Made by a program: the position numbers and the translations under genes. Below, piece after piece: positions 1 to 11,859 of a DNA stretch of 64,000 nucleotides. Within the stretch, counting starts at the first letter, position 1; the number at the start of each line of letters is the position of its first letter. The notes below the pieces were generated by a model. That model saw only the letters and a list, made by a program, of their open reading frames with translations, was not told the origin of the DNA and searched no databases. This DNA is from Paraspadella gotoi (lineage: Eukaryota; Chaetognatha), in NCBI GenBank assembly GCA_051294375.1, contig CM119266.1, positions 15,617,405 through 15,681,404 on the forward strand. Reading direction: 5' to 3'.

Positions 1-403
1 GTTACTCTCAAGATTAACCCATTAAGAAAGAACCCTGCCGCCGTGGCCCCGCGGGAGAGGCCATGACGGCACTCTCCAAAAATCTTTCACCTCGGAGGAA
101 GAAGGGTTGTTCGTGAAAGGGACGATAACTGCGCCTCAGTTCCAGCTGAAGCGATGTTGCGGTTTTGAAAGATTCGAAACGCGAATGGAGAAAGCAATGA
201 AGGACAATGTCTCATCGAGGAGCGGCATTGTTAATTGATTGCTTTAGGAGTTATCTTGAAGTGTATTGATTACGTCTGGGTTATAGTAGCAGTATCATTT
301 TCAACATCAACAGGATCGTCTTCATCATCGTCATTATCATTCATCAATGACGATATCAGCAACGAAACTCACCATTAATCATTGGAAGACACCATTATCA
401 TCG

Positions 404-435
<32 letters not shown>

Positions 436-862
436 CTGCATATCGGCTACTCAAATATTGGAAGAAACTCGATGATATTTCAAAAGCGAAGAAAAGTTTC
501 GACTTTTTCTCGCAGGAAGTTTAAAGATGAAAAATATGATTCAGAGATAAAATGATGATAAAAGGATAATTTAATTAAATTATGAAAATCTCGTTTTAAA
601 TTAAACAAGATGAACGCTGAACATAAAGCAGTTAACAAGTATAACAAATATGCGGAAAAAATGAAAAAATGATAAAAATCACCATTCATAATATTTATAT
701 ATATTTTATTTTTTATGAACACTAATTTTTAGTTTTTAGGTATAATTCTTATAATTCTTATAATTCTTATAATTCTTATAATTCTTATTTCTTGATTAAT
801 ATTCTTGAATCAGTAACGTAACTCGATATAAATAAATTAACAAATTAACAAATAACACTTAC
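1..862. other. left-edge non-coding stretch, presumed intron
   Basis: This stretch lies downstream, in the minus direction, of the exon at 863-1087, so it is probably the first intron of that gene. It holds a (CAT)n tract around 405-435, AT-rich sequence, and a 10-base tandem repeat of the type TATAATTCTT at about 741-790. I saw no convincing further exon. Bases 1-240 are less AT-rich and could hold one. Confidence 0.4.
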
Positions 863-1087
863 CCATCTGGGAGATCTGACTTCTTTAGACACATCCAATG
901 ATACTGAGGACGCGGGAGACGCCGTTGAATCCGGCGACGACGACGACGAAAACGACGACGACGCCGCGTCTTCTTCGTCGCCAACGTCGCCGTTATTTTT
1001 GAGGCGCGGCGCGGCGACGTCGACGCTGGGATTTTCGAGCGACGTGACGTAAATCACCTCGAATCCTTTGTCTTCTTGGCCGCTCAT
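863..1087 (-). CDS. first coding exon of an unidentified minus-strand gene (partial)
   Basis: An ATG at 1087 in a good context (CCGCGCC before it) opens 75 codons that begin MSGQEDKGFEVIYVTS and end VRSPRW. The exon ends exactly at a strong donor, GG|GTAAGT, in phase 0. The middle is acidic and then serine-rich (GDEEDAASSSF and a run of serines), partly written by a (GAC)n-type repeat. There is no signal peptide or membrane segment, so this looks like a disordered cytoplasmic N-terminus. The rest of the gene must lie to the left, partly or wholly outside the window. I do not recognise the family. The start, frame and donor together make a real exon likely; the function is unknown. Confidence 0.55.
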
Positions 1088-1886
1088 GGCGCGGAACGGA
1101 TTTGAGTGACTTGATTTTTAGATCCGAAAAAGACACGAAATATCGCAGAACTTTGCTCGTTAAAGTCGTCAGGGTTCAACAGTTTGGATAGACTTGATCC
1201 CGCCGTGTCGTTCAAAAAGAGGGGGACTAGAATTTTGGCGAAGAAATATTTTTCGACTTGAATTAATCAAATAGCGAAAATAAATTTAAAGGTTTCTCGC
1301 TGTTGGCGCGTAAGACAATAAAAAAAAAAACTAGAATGGAAATGAGGCCAAGAAAATTATTACGTTGAATTGATCCCCAATTGTTTATTTCTCTTTGAAG
1401 AGGAAGAGGATTTCTCCTTCTCAATGAATCGTCCCTCGTTTGACGATTCACAAACGCCGCGTTTACTATTCAATGTTCAATGTTCAAACGATGCAATTTG
1501 TTACGACTACCCGATACTATCGAGAAAATTTCGTTCCCTAAGAACTTTTAATAAAAAAACAGAATAAAAGTGATGATCGAAACTGATTTACATGAGACTA
1601 AATCTGGCTCGAGAGGTTTTTTGATATTCATGCGCGCGTAGAGGCTTAAAATAACGCCCAATAAAATAAATACAAGAAATAAAAAAGGTTAAAAAAAAAG
1701 TAGTTTTTAAGTGAAAATACTTTTATTTTTTGAGGAGAATTGTTTTCTGAAAAAAATATCAAAATAAGCGAAGTTTCTAACCATTTGACTTTCTCGACTT
1801 TATTTTTTGAAATTCTGAATCGGTGTGAAAATTAAAGTTTTGTCGAATGTTTTTTTTTTTTTTTTTTTTTTTCAAAGAGAAAAAAA

Positions 1887-1889
<3 letters not shown>

Positions 1890-1947
<58 letters not shown>
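1890..1947. repeat. (GA)n microsatellite
   Basis: An almost pure GA dinucleotide tract of about 58 bases, preceded by a run of about 22 T. Confidence 0.95.
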
Positions 1948-1951
<4 letters not shown>

Positions 1952-2408
1952 TTTTTAGAACAAGAACAAATGGTCAACGCCTATTTCGGTCGACAGACCA
2001 ATGAGATCGGCCCTCTTGCGGTCAACCTTTACAACTATTTTAAACGGCGAAAAAGGTAAAAAAAAATAATAAAGTGAGAGAAAAAAAAGCTGGTTACGAC
2101 GCGTAAGGTTTAAACCAAGTTAATCCCGACATGATCTCCAATCATTTTTTTTTTAATTCGCGACTCGTTTTTTGGGGAGAAAAAAAACGTCGTGGCTGCG
2201 AAGTTGGGAAATCTTTGTGGGACTAATTGGATTTAATTGGAATTGTGAGAAAAGTGAAATATTGAAAGATTGAATCAGGGGAGAGAGAGAGAGAGAGAGA
2301 GAGAGTAGGATCGCAAAATGAAAATGATTGTGAGAAATAATTCGAAGAAAAAGGGAAGCGAACATCAAAAAAGTTCAGAAGAAAATGAGTCACTATTTTT
2401 ATCTACCG

Positions 2409-2409
2409 T

Positions 2410-2471
<62 letters not shown>
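2409..2471. repeat. (GA)n microsatellite
   Basis: A pure GA tract of about 60 bases. All reading frames through it (poly Arg-Glu or poly Ser-Leu) are artefacts of the repeat. Confidence 0.95.
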
Positions 2472-2475
<4 letters not shown>

Positions 2476-3551
2476 TTCTCCTGGAGAATCGCACCGAAGA
2501 ACAATTGATGATTTGAGTTGGCATGCGAAATTCAAATTGGAAAAAAAAAACTGAAAATAGAATGAATTCAGGTAAAACAAAAATATGTTTAGATTCTCTT
2601 TGGACCAATGGCCTAGAGCCTAGAGTTTAGAGGCCTAGAGTGAAGGAAAAGAGGATGCTTAATGAATGTTTTAGGTATTAGATATTGTATTAACTCTTTC
2701 TTTTCGTTGCGTTTAATTAATATTATTTATTAGATATTAGATTAAGGTTTGTAATGGACTATGTAATGCGCATTCTTCTCGTCGTCGTGATCGTCGTTAT
2801 CGTCATCCAAACTTTTCACGGACTTTCGATCATCAAAAAAAAAAAAGTTTTCCCCCGAATTTCGACGGAAATATTTCGTCAACACTCGAATCGGCGACGA
2901 AGCGACGCAATTCCGGAGCGCGAGAAGAAAACCGCCCGAGAATCCATCGACCGATGACATCGAAATTCCATTGATTATCTTGGTTGTTCCTCGAGAGTCG
3001 CGAAAAATTAGTAGATAAAGTATACTCGTTAAAAATCGAGGTTTTTTGACAATATTTTCTTTTGATAAAAAAAAGTTTGTTCTATCTGAACTTCAGAGAT
3101 CCATTTTTTTATAGCATTACTTTTTAGGTTATATATTTTAAATATATTTTAAAATATATTATTAAAAATTTTAATTTAAATATTGTTTAAAAAAATCTCT
3201 TTAAACTATAACGTGAAGACCTAGGATTTGTCGCGAGAAAAAAAAAATTACGTCATTTTTGCTTCTTTAAATATGCATCCGGTCTCTTTTTCAATTTCAA
3301 TTATTAAAAAAAAGCTGATCTTTCGCATTAATGATTAAGGGGACACGAGTTCAGCGTCGCGAGTTAAATTACGTCGCTCCCTTTGAAATTATCTTCGTCC
3401 AGTATCAACGTTGCAATCTTGGTTGAGATCCGAGTAGAAAACTGTTAAGCGATCTTCCTTTAGATCGGAATCATAATACGTTCGAGTTTCGTCACAACTC
3501 TTTCACCGAGATGCCTTGCCTTTATCATTAGCCTCTTGGCTTTTTCATTAG

Positions 3552-3752
3552 TGTAATGCGACGATCGAGTCGGGCGTCACGATCCAAACGACCCCCCACG
3601 GAAGGTCCTTCAACGATGGAGGCTCGAGGGATTCCCTCGTAGCGGGGGAAGAAGAGACGGCTGCGGTGGTGGCGTCTGCGGCGTCTGCGACGGCGGCGGC
3701 GAAGGCGACACAGATACCGATTTCGTCCGAAGTCCGTCGCCAATTTTTTTAA
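3552..3752 (+). CDS. possible terminal coding exon, unknown product
   Basis: A pyrimidine-rich acceptor (CTTTTTCATTAG) at 3551 is followed by a 66-codon open frame that ends in TAA. It reads NATIESGVTIQTTPHGRSF near its start, then an alanine-rich acidic stretch (VAGEEETAAVVASA) and IPISSEVRRQFF at the end. The segment is far more GC-rich than its surroundings. No upstream partner exon was found, and the minus strand is also open here (arginine-rich), so this is a weak call. I do not recognise the family. Confidence 0.25.
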   Translation, partial: CNATIESGVTIQTTPHGRSFNDGGSRDSLVAGEEETAAVVASAASATAAAKATQIPISSEVRRQFF

Positions 3753-3968
3753 GTCGACAAAGTGGACTTCACGGTCGCATTTCTTTCGGGAGTTTATTCG
3801 ATTTAGACTCGTAAACTACGATCGGGTATATATAGTTTCGTTTCATTTTTGCTTCAAATGAAATAAAATTGACGAGGACAGTAAAAGTACATTCGCGCGA
3901 TTGATTTTTTTTGTTGTCGTGATGTACGTGACGATGAATTCATTTTTGTCTGTTTTGTCACATTTGAC

Positions 3969-4331
3969 GAAAGTTGGGACAGATACGATTGCAATCGAAA
4001 TCTTGTAATTTTAAAAATATTTCTTCTTACTCTGATCGTAGACCGAACCCATTTTAATCATTAATTTAAACTTGATTAGGAAAATTTCGAAAACATGTTA
4101 CGAAGACGATTGCCAAATAAATTTTTAAATTTATTAAACGTTTCGTGAATAGAGAGACGTTTGGAGTTTGGAGACATTTCAAAATATCTACGCATAGTTC
4201 AGGAGAGAGAGAGAGAGAGAGGCTACTATGCGAAACGCCAACTCTTTACGAAGAGATACCTAAGATAACGAAAAAGAGAAAAACAAATTTTCGAGCTAAG
4301 GTTTTTTATTCGACGATATTGTAACGCTTTT
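3969..4331 (+). repeat. 363-bp sequence copied into the inverted-repeat element (source-side copy)
   Basis: The segment from GAAAGTTGGGACAG to GTAACGCTTTT is nearly identical to 7591-7949. Differences are a handful of substitutions plus a shorter (GA)n run in the second copy. The second copy interrupts one arm of an inverted repeat, so this one is taken as the older location. No coding potential was seen. Confidence 0.85.
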
Positions 4332-4604
4332 GCGCATAAGTGGCGTCCGTCGTCGGCGTTCCAAATTATAGATAGCCTTTTTTATGATTAAATTTGAATG
4401 TATGAAGCTGTAAATTTATATACAGCTTCTCATCATCGATGTGTTTAAATTGTTATTAAAAGTTTTGTTTACATTTTATCAAAACAAACAATTTTTTTCT
4501 CTTTTATTTTTTGTTTCCTTCTCTCTCTCTTTTCTCTTTTAAATATATAGAGCTCTCTTTCTCTTTTCCCCAGTGCTGATTCATTGGGAAAATATAAACG
4601 AATC

Positions 4605-4745
4605 TGCAGCTGGCTCTGCAGGGGCTCTTTCTTTTTCTCTTTTTTCCTGCTGCTTCTGCTGCTGCCTTCTGAGTCTGCAGCTGGCTCTGCAGGGGCTTAT
4701 TCTTTTTCTCTCTTTTCTTCTGCTGCTTCTGCTGCTGCCTTTTGA
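4605..4745. repeat. tandem duplication of a ~75-bp CTG/CT-rich unit
   Basis: The block TCTGCAGCTGGCTCTGCAGG followed by GGCTTNTTCTTTTTCTC and a CTGCTGCTTCTGCTGCTGCC run appears twice in a row. A long polypyrimidine low-complexity region (about 4940-5175, built of TTTCTATTCTTTC units) follows it. Confidence 0.8.
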
Positions 4746-5174
4746 TTTCTTTCTTTTTTTCTGAGTGTCTCTGCTGCTTTCGCTGCTGATTCGTCCGAAA
4801 ACGATTTTGCTTCTCTCTCTCTCTGCGTTTCTATAAAAAAAAAATTGAATTAGGATTGAACTTGTAAAATTAGGCATCGCATTCGTGCTATCATGTCGTG
4901 TTATCATTTTGCTATCGCAACATCGGGTTTTTATTTTGATCTTTTTTCTCGTCACTCTCTCTTTCTTTTTATTTTTCTTTCTTCCTTTCTATTCTTTCTT
5001 TCCTTTCTATTCTTTTTCTTTTCTATTCTTTCTTTCTTTATTTTTTTCCTTGCTATTTTTCCTTTTTTATTTTTCCTTTCCTTTCTATTCTTTCTTTCTT
5101 TTCTATTCTTTCTTTCCTTTCTATTCTTTCTTTCCTTTCTTTCTTTATATTTATTCTTTTCTTTTTTTCTTTTT

Positions 5175-5269
5175 GTTTCTCAAATTTGATTTTTTTAGTA
5201 TCAAAATTTGTCGTCAATCCATTTTTTTTTATGCATTGCGACAATCCTTATGCTTTTAAGATTTTTCTT
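5175..5269 (+). repeat. direct repeat bracketing the mobile-element field (left copy)
   Basis: GTATCAAAATTTGTCGTC (5198-5215), with its neighbours through CCTTATGCTTTTAA, recurs with few differences at 23534-23625. Between the two copies lies the whole 18-kb block of repeats and duplications. Confidence 0.75.
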
Positions 5270-5640
5270 ACGTCAGTCAGTTCGCATCTCGTTACAACCG
5301 TGCGTCCAGGGTTCAATTCTTGGGTATCCCGGTTCTGGGTTAAATGTGACGGAGCCGGTCTATTGTCTGTCTCCCATTCCCCACAGGCCGCCTCCCCGCC
5401 TCTCACGGCGACCACAACGAGGCAGTGGTGAAGGCATGCGTGATGTCGGCGACGCATTCGGCGCTGGAGACTGACGCAGACGCTCAACGCCCACGAGGTC
5501 TCGATGAGCCACTTGGTCGCCGTCAACGTTTATCTTTGCAAGGCCGAACAAGGCCGTGGAGAAGGTGTCGGGGACAGTGGGGGGTGTGTAGAGGCTTTGG
5601 TGAGGGAAAGAGAGAGAAAGTTAATTCAGGGAGGAACACC
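5270..5640 (+). repeat. tRNA-derived SINE-like repeat
   Basis: A GC-rich island in AT-rich DNA carries GGGTTCAATTC (5310-5320), which matches the RNA polymerase III B box of tRNA genes, followed by GC-rich sequence without a usable long frame. No complete cloverleaf can be drawn, so I read it as a tRNA-derived SINE rather than a tRNA gene. Another copy within the window would be needed for proof. The island at 60000-60390 has the same kind of B box but is otherwise different. Confidence 0.35.
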
Positions 5641-6940
5641 ACATAGTGAACTTAAACTTAGGTTTAATTTCGTAAACGATTTTTCGTATCGTTCGTACAA
5701 GGTGACACGACAACCTGCTGCTAAAACAAATCCTCATTTGCAAACTTGAAGATTTTTTTAATCTGAAAAATTTTTTCTGTAGTAAAAACCAATATCTTTT
5801 ATATATCCAAATTTCATATTGATTAATTATGACCTGACTTGGCAATGAGTGGGAAAAAGTTGCTTTAAAAATCGTTTTTTATTTTAAAACTCAAATCTTT
5901 TTTTTCAATCTTTTTGTCTAACTTTCTGAACATTTTTTAAAGAACTTTTACATTAAAAGGTATCAATATTAATATCTTCTGAAAGCTTTTGGAAATTGGA
6001 AGAAAATGACATATTTAAAAATATTGTAACATGAAAATAAGCCTAACTAGCTTTATTTAATCTCGGTAATCAAAATTAAAATAATAAAATCTTAAAATAT
6101 ATTTTTTCAAATATCTGACCAATTTTCACTATTATGATCTAACCAATTATTGTTTATATAGGTATCATAAAAAACCTTGAGAAAAACTAAATTAAAATGG
6201 CTAACAATAATTTAATAATTATTCCAAAACTGCTTTTTAAGAATTTTTAATTTAATATTGATCTTAGATTTGATTACCTGGATAGTAGAGTGATGTGAAA
6301 ATAATAAAAATTAAAAAATAAATTTAGCATATAAAATATGAAAATAAAAACCAATAGAAATATTTTGTTAAATTTATTTTTTAATTTTATACATAAGTGG
6401 GCACCAGTAAGCGATATTTATACATAGTAATAAGTATATAATAAGCTAAAATTTCAAAATGCAATTTTTTTAATTTTAAGATTGGATTTGGATTCCTTGC
6501 AAAAAGTTGATATGAGAATGTAGAAAATGTTTATTATTTTCTATGCCACGAGGGTCGCGCGTTTGATTCGTCGGCTGTAGGTTAAACTGGCTTTAACATG
6601 GAGCAAGGTTTTCTAAATCTCGAATGACGTAAATGTCGAATAAATGACGAATAAATCGTGAATAAGTTTGTTTATTGTAGAAGCAAATAAATGGCTAAAA
6701 TAATGTAGTACAATAAGTTCATGTAGAAAATCCTTGGATTCCGTAAAAACTACGGTTCCATACAGCCGATCTTTTCCAGAGAAACGATTATGATCGAATA
6801 ACAAGTGACGAGGTTTTCGGCTAAAAGAAAGTTACAAGAAAGCGACTAGAACGGTGAAAAGATTGGTCTGAAAAGGTTAACTAAATGACCAGGGAAAAAT
6901 GACCGGACGCGAGGTCACAAAATCTTTTAGAGAAAATATA

Positions 6941-6988
6941 ATGAAATTGGTACAACCAATATAAAAATTATCCATTCATTTAATAAAT
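6941..6988 (-). repeat. fragment of the GATGGAGGCC interspersed repeat (reverse orientation)
   Basis: ATGAAATTGGTACAACCAAT and the following ATTATCCATTCATTTAATAAAT are the reverse complement of the 3' end of the repeats at 30085-30194 and 46323-46431. Confidence 0.85.
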
Positions 6989-7590
6989 AATAATAATAAT
7001 ATAATAATAATACAAACATTTTTCTATGGCGCTGAAGAAGGCTCTTAATTTAAAGCCGAAACATGTACGTCCCTATGTACCAATAAAATCGTTGTTGTAA
7101 ACAAATTCAAACTTCTTCTACAACGAAACAAAAGGAAATTCGCGAATTCTTTTTTAAAAATTCCTTCATGAAGTTGGTTAAAAATGTAAAAAACTATATT
7201 TAAGATGCAGATTTTTAATTTCTAGCTTAAAAATATAGTTTTTTGTAACTTTAACCTATTTAATAATATAATTTTTGAAAAATATTTGTATTTTCTTTTA
7301 CCAACTTTTTATGAGGAATCTGAATCTGTTTTCAGAATTTAATAAAAACATTTTGAAATTTTAACATTATATAAGGTAATACTATAGACAAAATAAGCTG
7401 ACTGGGCTATTATATTTATAAAAAAAAACATTAGTATTCACTAATATAATAGTTTTCAAGATATAACTGCTAAATTTTTATTCCAAACTTTCACTTCACC
7501 TGGATAGGCTAATTTTTATATTAATAGTATTTTTAATTATGTTATTCATTAAGAATATAATAATATTGATACCTTTTTAAAAAATGTTTA

Positions 7591-7949
7591 GAAAGTTGGG
7601 ACAGATACGATTGCAATCGAAATCTTGTAATTTAAAAAATATTTCTTCTTACTCTGATCGTAAACCGAACCCATTTTAATCATTAATTTAAACTTGATTA
7701 GGAAAATTTTGAAAACATGTTACAAAGACGATTGCCAAATAAATTTTTAAATTTATTAAACGTTTCGTGAATAGAGAGACGTTTGGAGTTTGGAGACGTT
7801 TCAAAATATCTACGCATAGTTCAGGAGAGAGAGAGAGAGGCTACTATGCGAAACGCCAACTCTTTACGAAGAGATACCTAAGATAACGAAAAAGAGAAAA
7901 ACAAATTTTTGAGCTAAGGTTTTTTATTCGACGATATTGTAACGCTTTT
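7591..7949 (+). repeat. 359-bp inserted copy of 3969-4331
   Basis: Nearly identical to 3969-4331 and placed inside the right arm of the inverted-repeat element. It is flanked by an 11-base perfect direct repeat, TTTAGAAAGTT, at 7587-7597 and 7952-7962. Seven of those bases (GAAAGTT) are also the first bases of the copied segment, which suggests microhomology. Confidence 0.85.
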
Positions 7950-8188
7950 TATTTAGAAAGTTAAAAAAACATTGAAAAAAAAATTGAGTTTTAAAATGAA
8001 AGACGATTTTAAGTCAACTTTTCTCTGCTCATTACTAATTCAAATCAAAACCAATCAATATAAAATTTGGATAGATAAATGATTTTAGTTTTTACTACAG
8101 AAAAAATTTTTCAGATTAAAAAAGTTTTTACAAGTTTGCAAATGACAATTTATTTTTAGCGGAGGGTTGTCGTGTGCCACCTTGTACG

Positions 8189-8680
8189 TGACGCATTACG
8201 AAATAGATATGAACTTTTTTATTAGTTCTATTTCTCTTCCTTCTCCTTTTCTCAGGTGTATCAAACGTTCTTCACCGGTTGCCCAGCGATGAGAAACACC
8301 ATCGCTCTCAACATTCGACCCACTCACGTTTTATGGCTCGACGCTATTGAAGTTAATTACTTCAGTCAGTTCGGTTATAGACGATAACGACGTCAATAAT
8401 TTCTGTTGAGACGTTAATGATATTATTTGATTGGTTAAGAAAAAGGGTCATTCAAATCAACTTCAAAATAGGCCAGATTCAAAAAGCTTAGCTCCTGGCG
8501 ATTCCGAAAATGTATTCACATTAAACATTGACATTTGATGCATTCTACCCTCATTTTATATCGGTTTTAATTATAATATAAAAATAAAAGAATCCTATCT
8601 GAAGAGTTGCAGGTCAAATGAAAAGGCCAACCCATCTGATGTTTTTTTATGAATTTTTTATTACTGAATTAGAAAAATGT
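8189..8680. other. unassigned spacer
   Basis: AT-rich sequence between the inverted-repeat element and the first duplicated unit. No frame, RNA gene or repeat was recognised. Confidence 0.4.
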
Positions 8681-9639
8681 AATAGAGAGACCATTTTTAA
8701 ATTTCAACTTGTATCCTTGAAAATGAAACGTTTTTAAACTTTAACCCTGAATTCTTTCTAAACTGGAACGCGTTTATCAAAATGTCTCTCTATTACATTT
8801 TTACAAATGTTTTTAAGATTGCTAATCATATTTTTAATTTCAATATTATTGCAGTCGTTTTAGGCTGCAACTCTTCAAATTTCAGTGTAGATTCATTGTA
8901 GCTCAAATTCTTTTTTACCATCTATTTAACTGAAGATTTTGTTCATGACTGGAAAACCAACAGAGTAACGAGATTAATTGTTTAATTCTCCCCTTCTAAA
9001 TTATCCCATACAGCGTTTTAACTTCTACCTAGTATTTTTTAACAACCAGATTAAAAAACAATCTTTAAAAAATGTGCTTACCCTTAACTTAACAATTTTG
9101 TTATTTACCCATTTAAAAAAATGATTAAAAACAGAATGTTTACATATAAATAAAAAACTTATTTTTTTATGATTACTGATGACTACAATGTATTTCTCGA
9201 TATATTAGCTCTAATACATCAATGATTACATATTGTTATGCTGAATGACCTTTCCTCTGAAGAGAAGTCATGACGTCAATCAGCAAGGTGGAGAGTAATG
9301 ATATCCTGAGTTTGATCGACATTAATAATTGTGTTGACTGTTGACTGAAATTTTTGACAATGATATGATGATCGGTTTGTTAATAATTAACAATGAAGTT
9401 AATCATTTATAATTTGCAAACAATTTAACTAGCCAATAGCAACAGCAACAACCTGTGGTACCCATTGGAATGGGATATCTCAATGTTGGCTTTAGGGGCT
9501 TCCAACCCTGCAGTGGCGTTTTTCTTGTTTTTTCTCTCCTCTCCAAATTATTACATAATTTTTCCCCCTCTATTTCCTCAGTACTTATATAATGCTCACT
9601 ATGCGACATCCCACAGACCTTTGATAGTCCTGAAGACAG

Positions 9640-9888
9640 ATGGCCACCACTACCTCCACGTCTCCTCTCCCTCTGGGCCCCGGCCAACTCTGCCCCCGAC
9701 GTCTCAGGCCATTGTCGTCGACGATCACCTCTTCGCCTCAGCGCATAAAGGACATCCCCGCCACACTTGAGATCGTCTCGCCCGACGCCAGGATTCAGGT
9801 GAGGGTTGGGAGGGATGGTGGCTGGTGTATGAATATGAAACAGTTTCATTCGGCTGTATATAATTGCAGAATGTATAGAGAACATTGA
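9640..9888 (+). CDS. possible small exon in duplicated unit (copy 1), doubtful
   Basis: A GC-rich island in AT-rich DNA holds an ATG (context ACAG before it) and a frame that runs MATTTSTSPLPLGPG to RIKDIPATLEIVSPDARIQ. A good donor, CAG|GTGAGG, then occurs at about 9799. In the second copy (17859 on) one T is missing, which shifts this frame, so at least one copy is wrong. The family is unknown. It may be a captured exon or part of a repeat. Confidence 0.2.
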   Translation: MATTTSTSPLPLGPGQLCPRRLRPLSSTITSSPQRIKDIPATLEIVSPDARIQVRVGRDGGWCMNMKQFHSAVYNCRMYREH

Positions 9889-10106
9889 ACCTTGAAATAA
9901 TTACAGGCTTGACATTTTGCGAGGCGTGTCGCCTCCATCCGATTGTGATTAATATATTTTATATGCAAAAGTCATCTGAAGGTCGCTCAACATTTCTCAC
10001 ATTCTTTTATCGCTTCAACATAAACTTTACGTTTACAATGAGCTTAAAAATAATTTTCTAAAAAATTAAAGAAACAAATATTTCGTTGGGCTGCTTACAG
10101 TAACAG

Positions 10107-10114
10107 GTTTACAC
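10107..10114. other. 8-bp target-site duplication, left (copy 1)
   Basis: GTTTACAC immediately before the hAT-like element. The same octamer follows the element at 11847-11854. Confidence 0.85.
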
Positions 10115-11846
10115 TAGAGTTCTGATAATCGTTAAAAGTTAACGGTTATTAACGGTTATTATAAATTTTAACTTAACTGTTAATGTCTTTTTTTTAATCG
10201 GTTAAATTTGGTTAATTTTCAAATACGAATTTTTGTTATTATTTGTTAGGAAACTCTTTTGATTTTTTGAAAACAAAAAGTATTTTTTTCCTTCCTCTCT
10301 ATTCTCCTCTCCCTTTCTCACCATATTTTTCCCCCTCTCTCTCTTTCTCCATTTTTTCAATGTTTTTTTTCTTTTTTATTATCATCCCCAATATTTTTTC
10401 TATCCTAATCTCTCTTATTCTTTCTTCCCCTAACTTTATACCCTCATGTTCCTTTCTTTTTCTTCTCTCTTTTTCCCTCCTTCTTTCCACCCTTTCTTTT
10501 CTCTTCTTTTTTTCTGCGCTTCCAGTATTTTTTTTTTACTTTCTCCAAATTTTTTTTCGTTTTTTTCCTTTCAACTAATTTTATGCATTTACATTCTTAG
10601 AGAAAAAGTTTAAATTCATTGGCAATAACAATTTATTTTCTAGATGAAAATGTACATGTTTTCGGCTTTTTTACAAGCCTTCTTCCAGCGTCAATTTAGT
10701 TTGTGAAAATATTAGACAGATTTTGTGTAGAAGAAGGGAGAGAGAGAGAGAGAGCAAAGTTTCTCTGTTTCTCTCTCTCCCCATCTTCTATACAAATTTC
10801 TGTCTTAATAATTTTACAAACTAAAATGAGCGCTGAAGAAGGCTTGATAAAAAAGCCAAAACATGTACGTTTTCATCTTGAAAAAAAATTGTTGTTGCCA
10901 ATTATTTCAAACTATGTCTCTAATCTTTAGTCACTACGGAAGAAAGGATTACATAACACAATGCATTTACATCAAAGAATATTTTGAAATAAATAATATA
11001 TTGAGAGAGATTTTGATCCACCATAATATATGCAAATACATACATTTTCTACAAATTAAATTCTTACATAAAAAATTTTTTATTCTTTTTGTTATTAAAA
11101 AAAATAAATAAATCTTATTTTTCTCTCTTTTTTCTTTCTCTCTTTTAGAACGAACCAAAGAAGCAAATAAAACCGAATGAATTAAAAAAATGATTATAAA
11201 AAATTTAAAAAGATCAATGATGATCTACTTTTTAATAAACAAAAAAAAATATTTATTAATTAATAAATCTTTTCATCAATAGCTCAATCAATAAACCATT
11301 CAATCAATAAACTAATATTCATATATTATATTTATAATTATGGTCATGTTTGTGAAAGACTAACAACTAGAAAAATAATGAGGAAGAGAAATAGAGAAAG
11401 AAAAAGAGAAAATGAAAGAGAGAAAGAGAACGAGAAACATAATAGAATTACATTGTGCCTTTTTCTTTCTTTGACCTTTTTTTATATTTTTGTTATGCTT
11501 ATGGCAAATAAAAAAAACTTGTATGCAAGATTTATCATGATGCATTATTTGATTAGCTGATAAGCTAAATTATCATGGGTAATATCAAGATAGTTTGCTT
11601 CAAACCATTTTTCTTTTAATAACTATAATGAGTAACCTCATCTATCTGAATAGAAGATAAAGAAGATTTTGGAGCCAGAGTTAAAGAGAAAATTACCATT
11701 AAATACTTTAGTTTGTTTTTAAATATTAGTATTTTAAATTTAAAGTTAAATTATAAATTAACCGATTTTTAACGGTTAATCGTTAAAAATGTTAGTTTTA
11801 ACGGTTTAAGCGAATTTCCTGAAAATTAACAGTTATCGAAACTCTA
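10115..11846. mobile_element. hAT-like non-autonomous element (copy 1)
   Basis: The ends are TAGAGTTCTGATAA on the left and TTATCGAAACTCTA on the right, imperfect terminal inverted repeats of the hAT type (starting TAGAG). A perfect 8-bp duplication, GTTTACAC, flanks them, and 8 bp is the hAT-typical length. The interior has a long pyrimidine tract (about 10280-10570) and a 300-base palindrome, but no transposase frame. It is the same insertion as in copy 2, so it predates whatever produced the two copies. Confidence 0.8.
10600..10915. repeat. large palindrome inside the hAT-like element (copy 1)
   Basis: The left arm reads into GTACATGTTTTCGGC and CTTCTTCCAGCG. The right arm is its reverse complement, with GCGCTGAAGAAGGCT and AGCCAAAACATGTAC. 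A (GA)n/(CT)n loop lies between. The transcript would fold into a hairpin with arms of roughly 130 bases. Confidence 0.8.
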
Positions 11847-11859
11847 GTTTACACGCAGA

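Larger units (their letters stand above)
1088..3551. other. non-coding, repeat-rich spacer
   Basis: AT-rich sequence with two long (GA)n tracts (about 1890-1947 and 2409-2471), poly-T runs and no supported gene. A 67-codon plus-strand frame at 2754-2957 starts MDYVMRILLVVV and looks like a signal peptide, but its hydrophobic run is written by a GTC/ATC repeat and the opposite strand is equally open, so I do not call it. Confidence 0.5.
5694..8188. mobile_element. AT-rich inverted-repeat (foldback-like) element
   Basis: The left arm, about 5694-5975, begins CGTACAAGGTGACACGACAACC-like sequence. It is the reverse complement of the right arm, about 7557-8188, once a 359-bp insertion at 7591-7949 is removed from the right arm. 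Shared blocks include CAAGTTTGCAAATGA, a TTTTTACTACAGAAAAAATT block and GGTATCAATATT. The 1.6-kb interior is AT-rich and has no long frame. It contains a B-box-like GGTCGCGCGTTTGATTC (about 6552), a reversed fragment of another repeat (6941-6988) and a CTGAAGAAGGCT...AAGCCGAAAC motif at 7031-7066. No transposase is visible, so the element would be non-autonomous. Confidence 0.7.

Noticed and set aside
5310-5320. B-box-like sequences considered as tRNA genes (also near 6552 and 60170)
   Set aside because: No acceptor stem or full cloverleaf can be drawn around any of them.
5248-5646. Several 60-90 codon frames on both strands
   Set aside because: They lie in the SINE-like island; no start context, introns or domain.
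9403-9885. 160-codon minus-strand frame
   Set aside because: Not kept in the second copy of the duplicated unit and has no domain signal.
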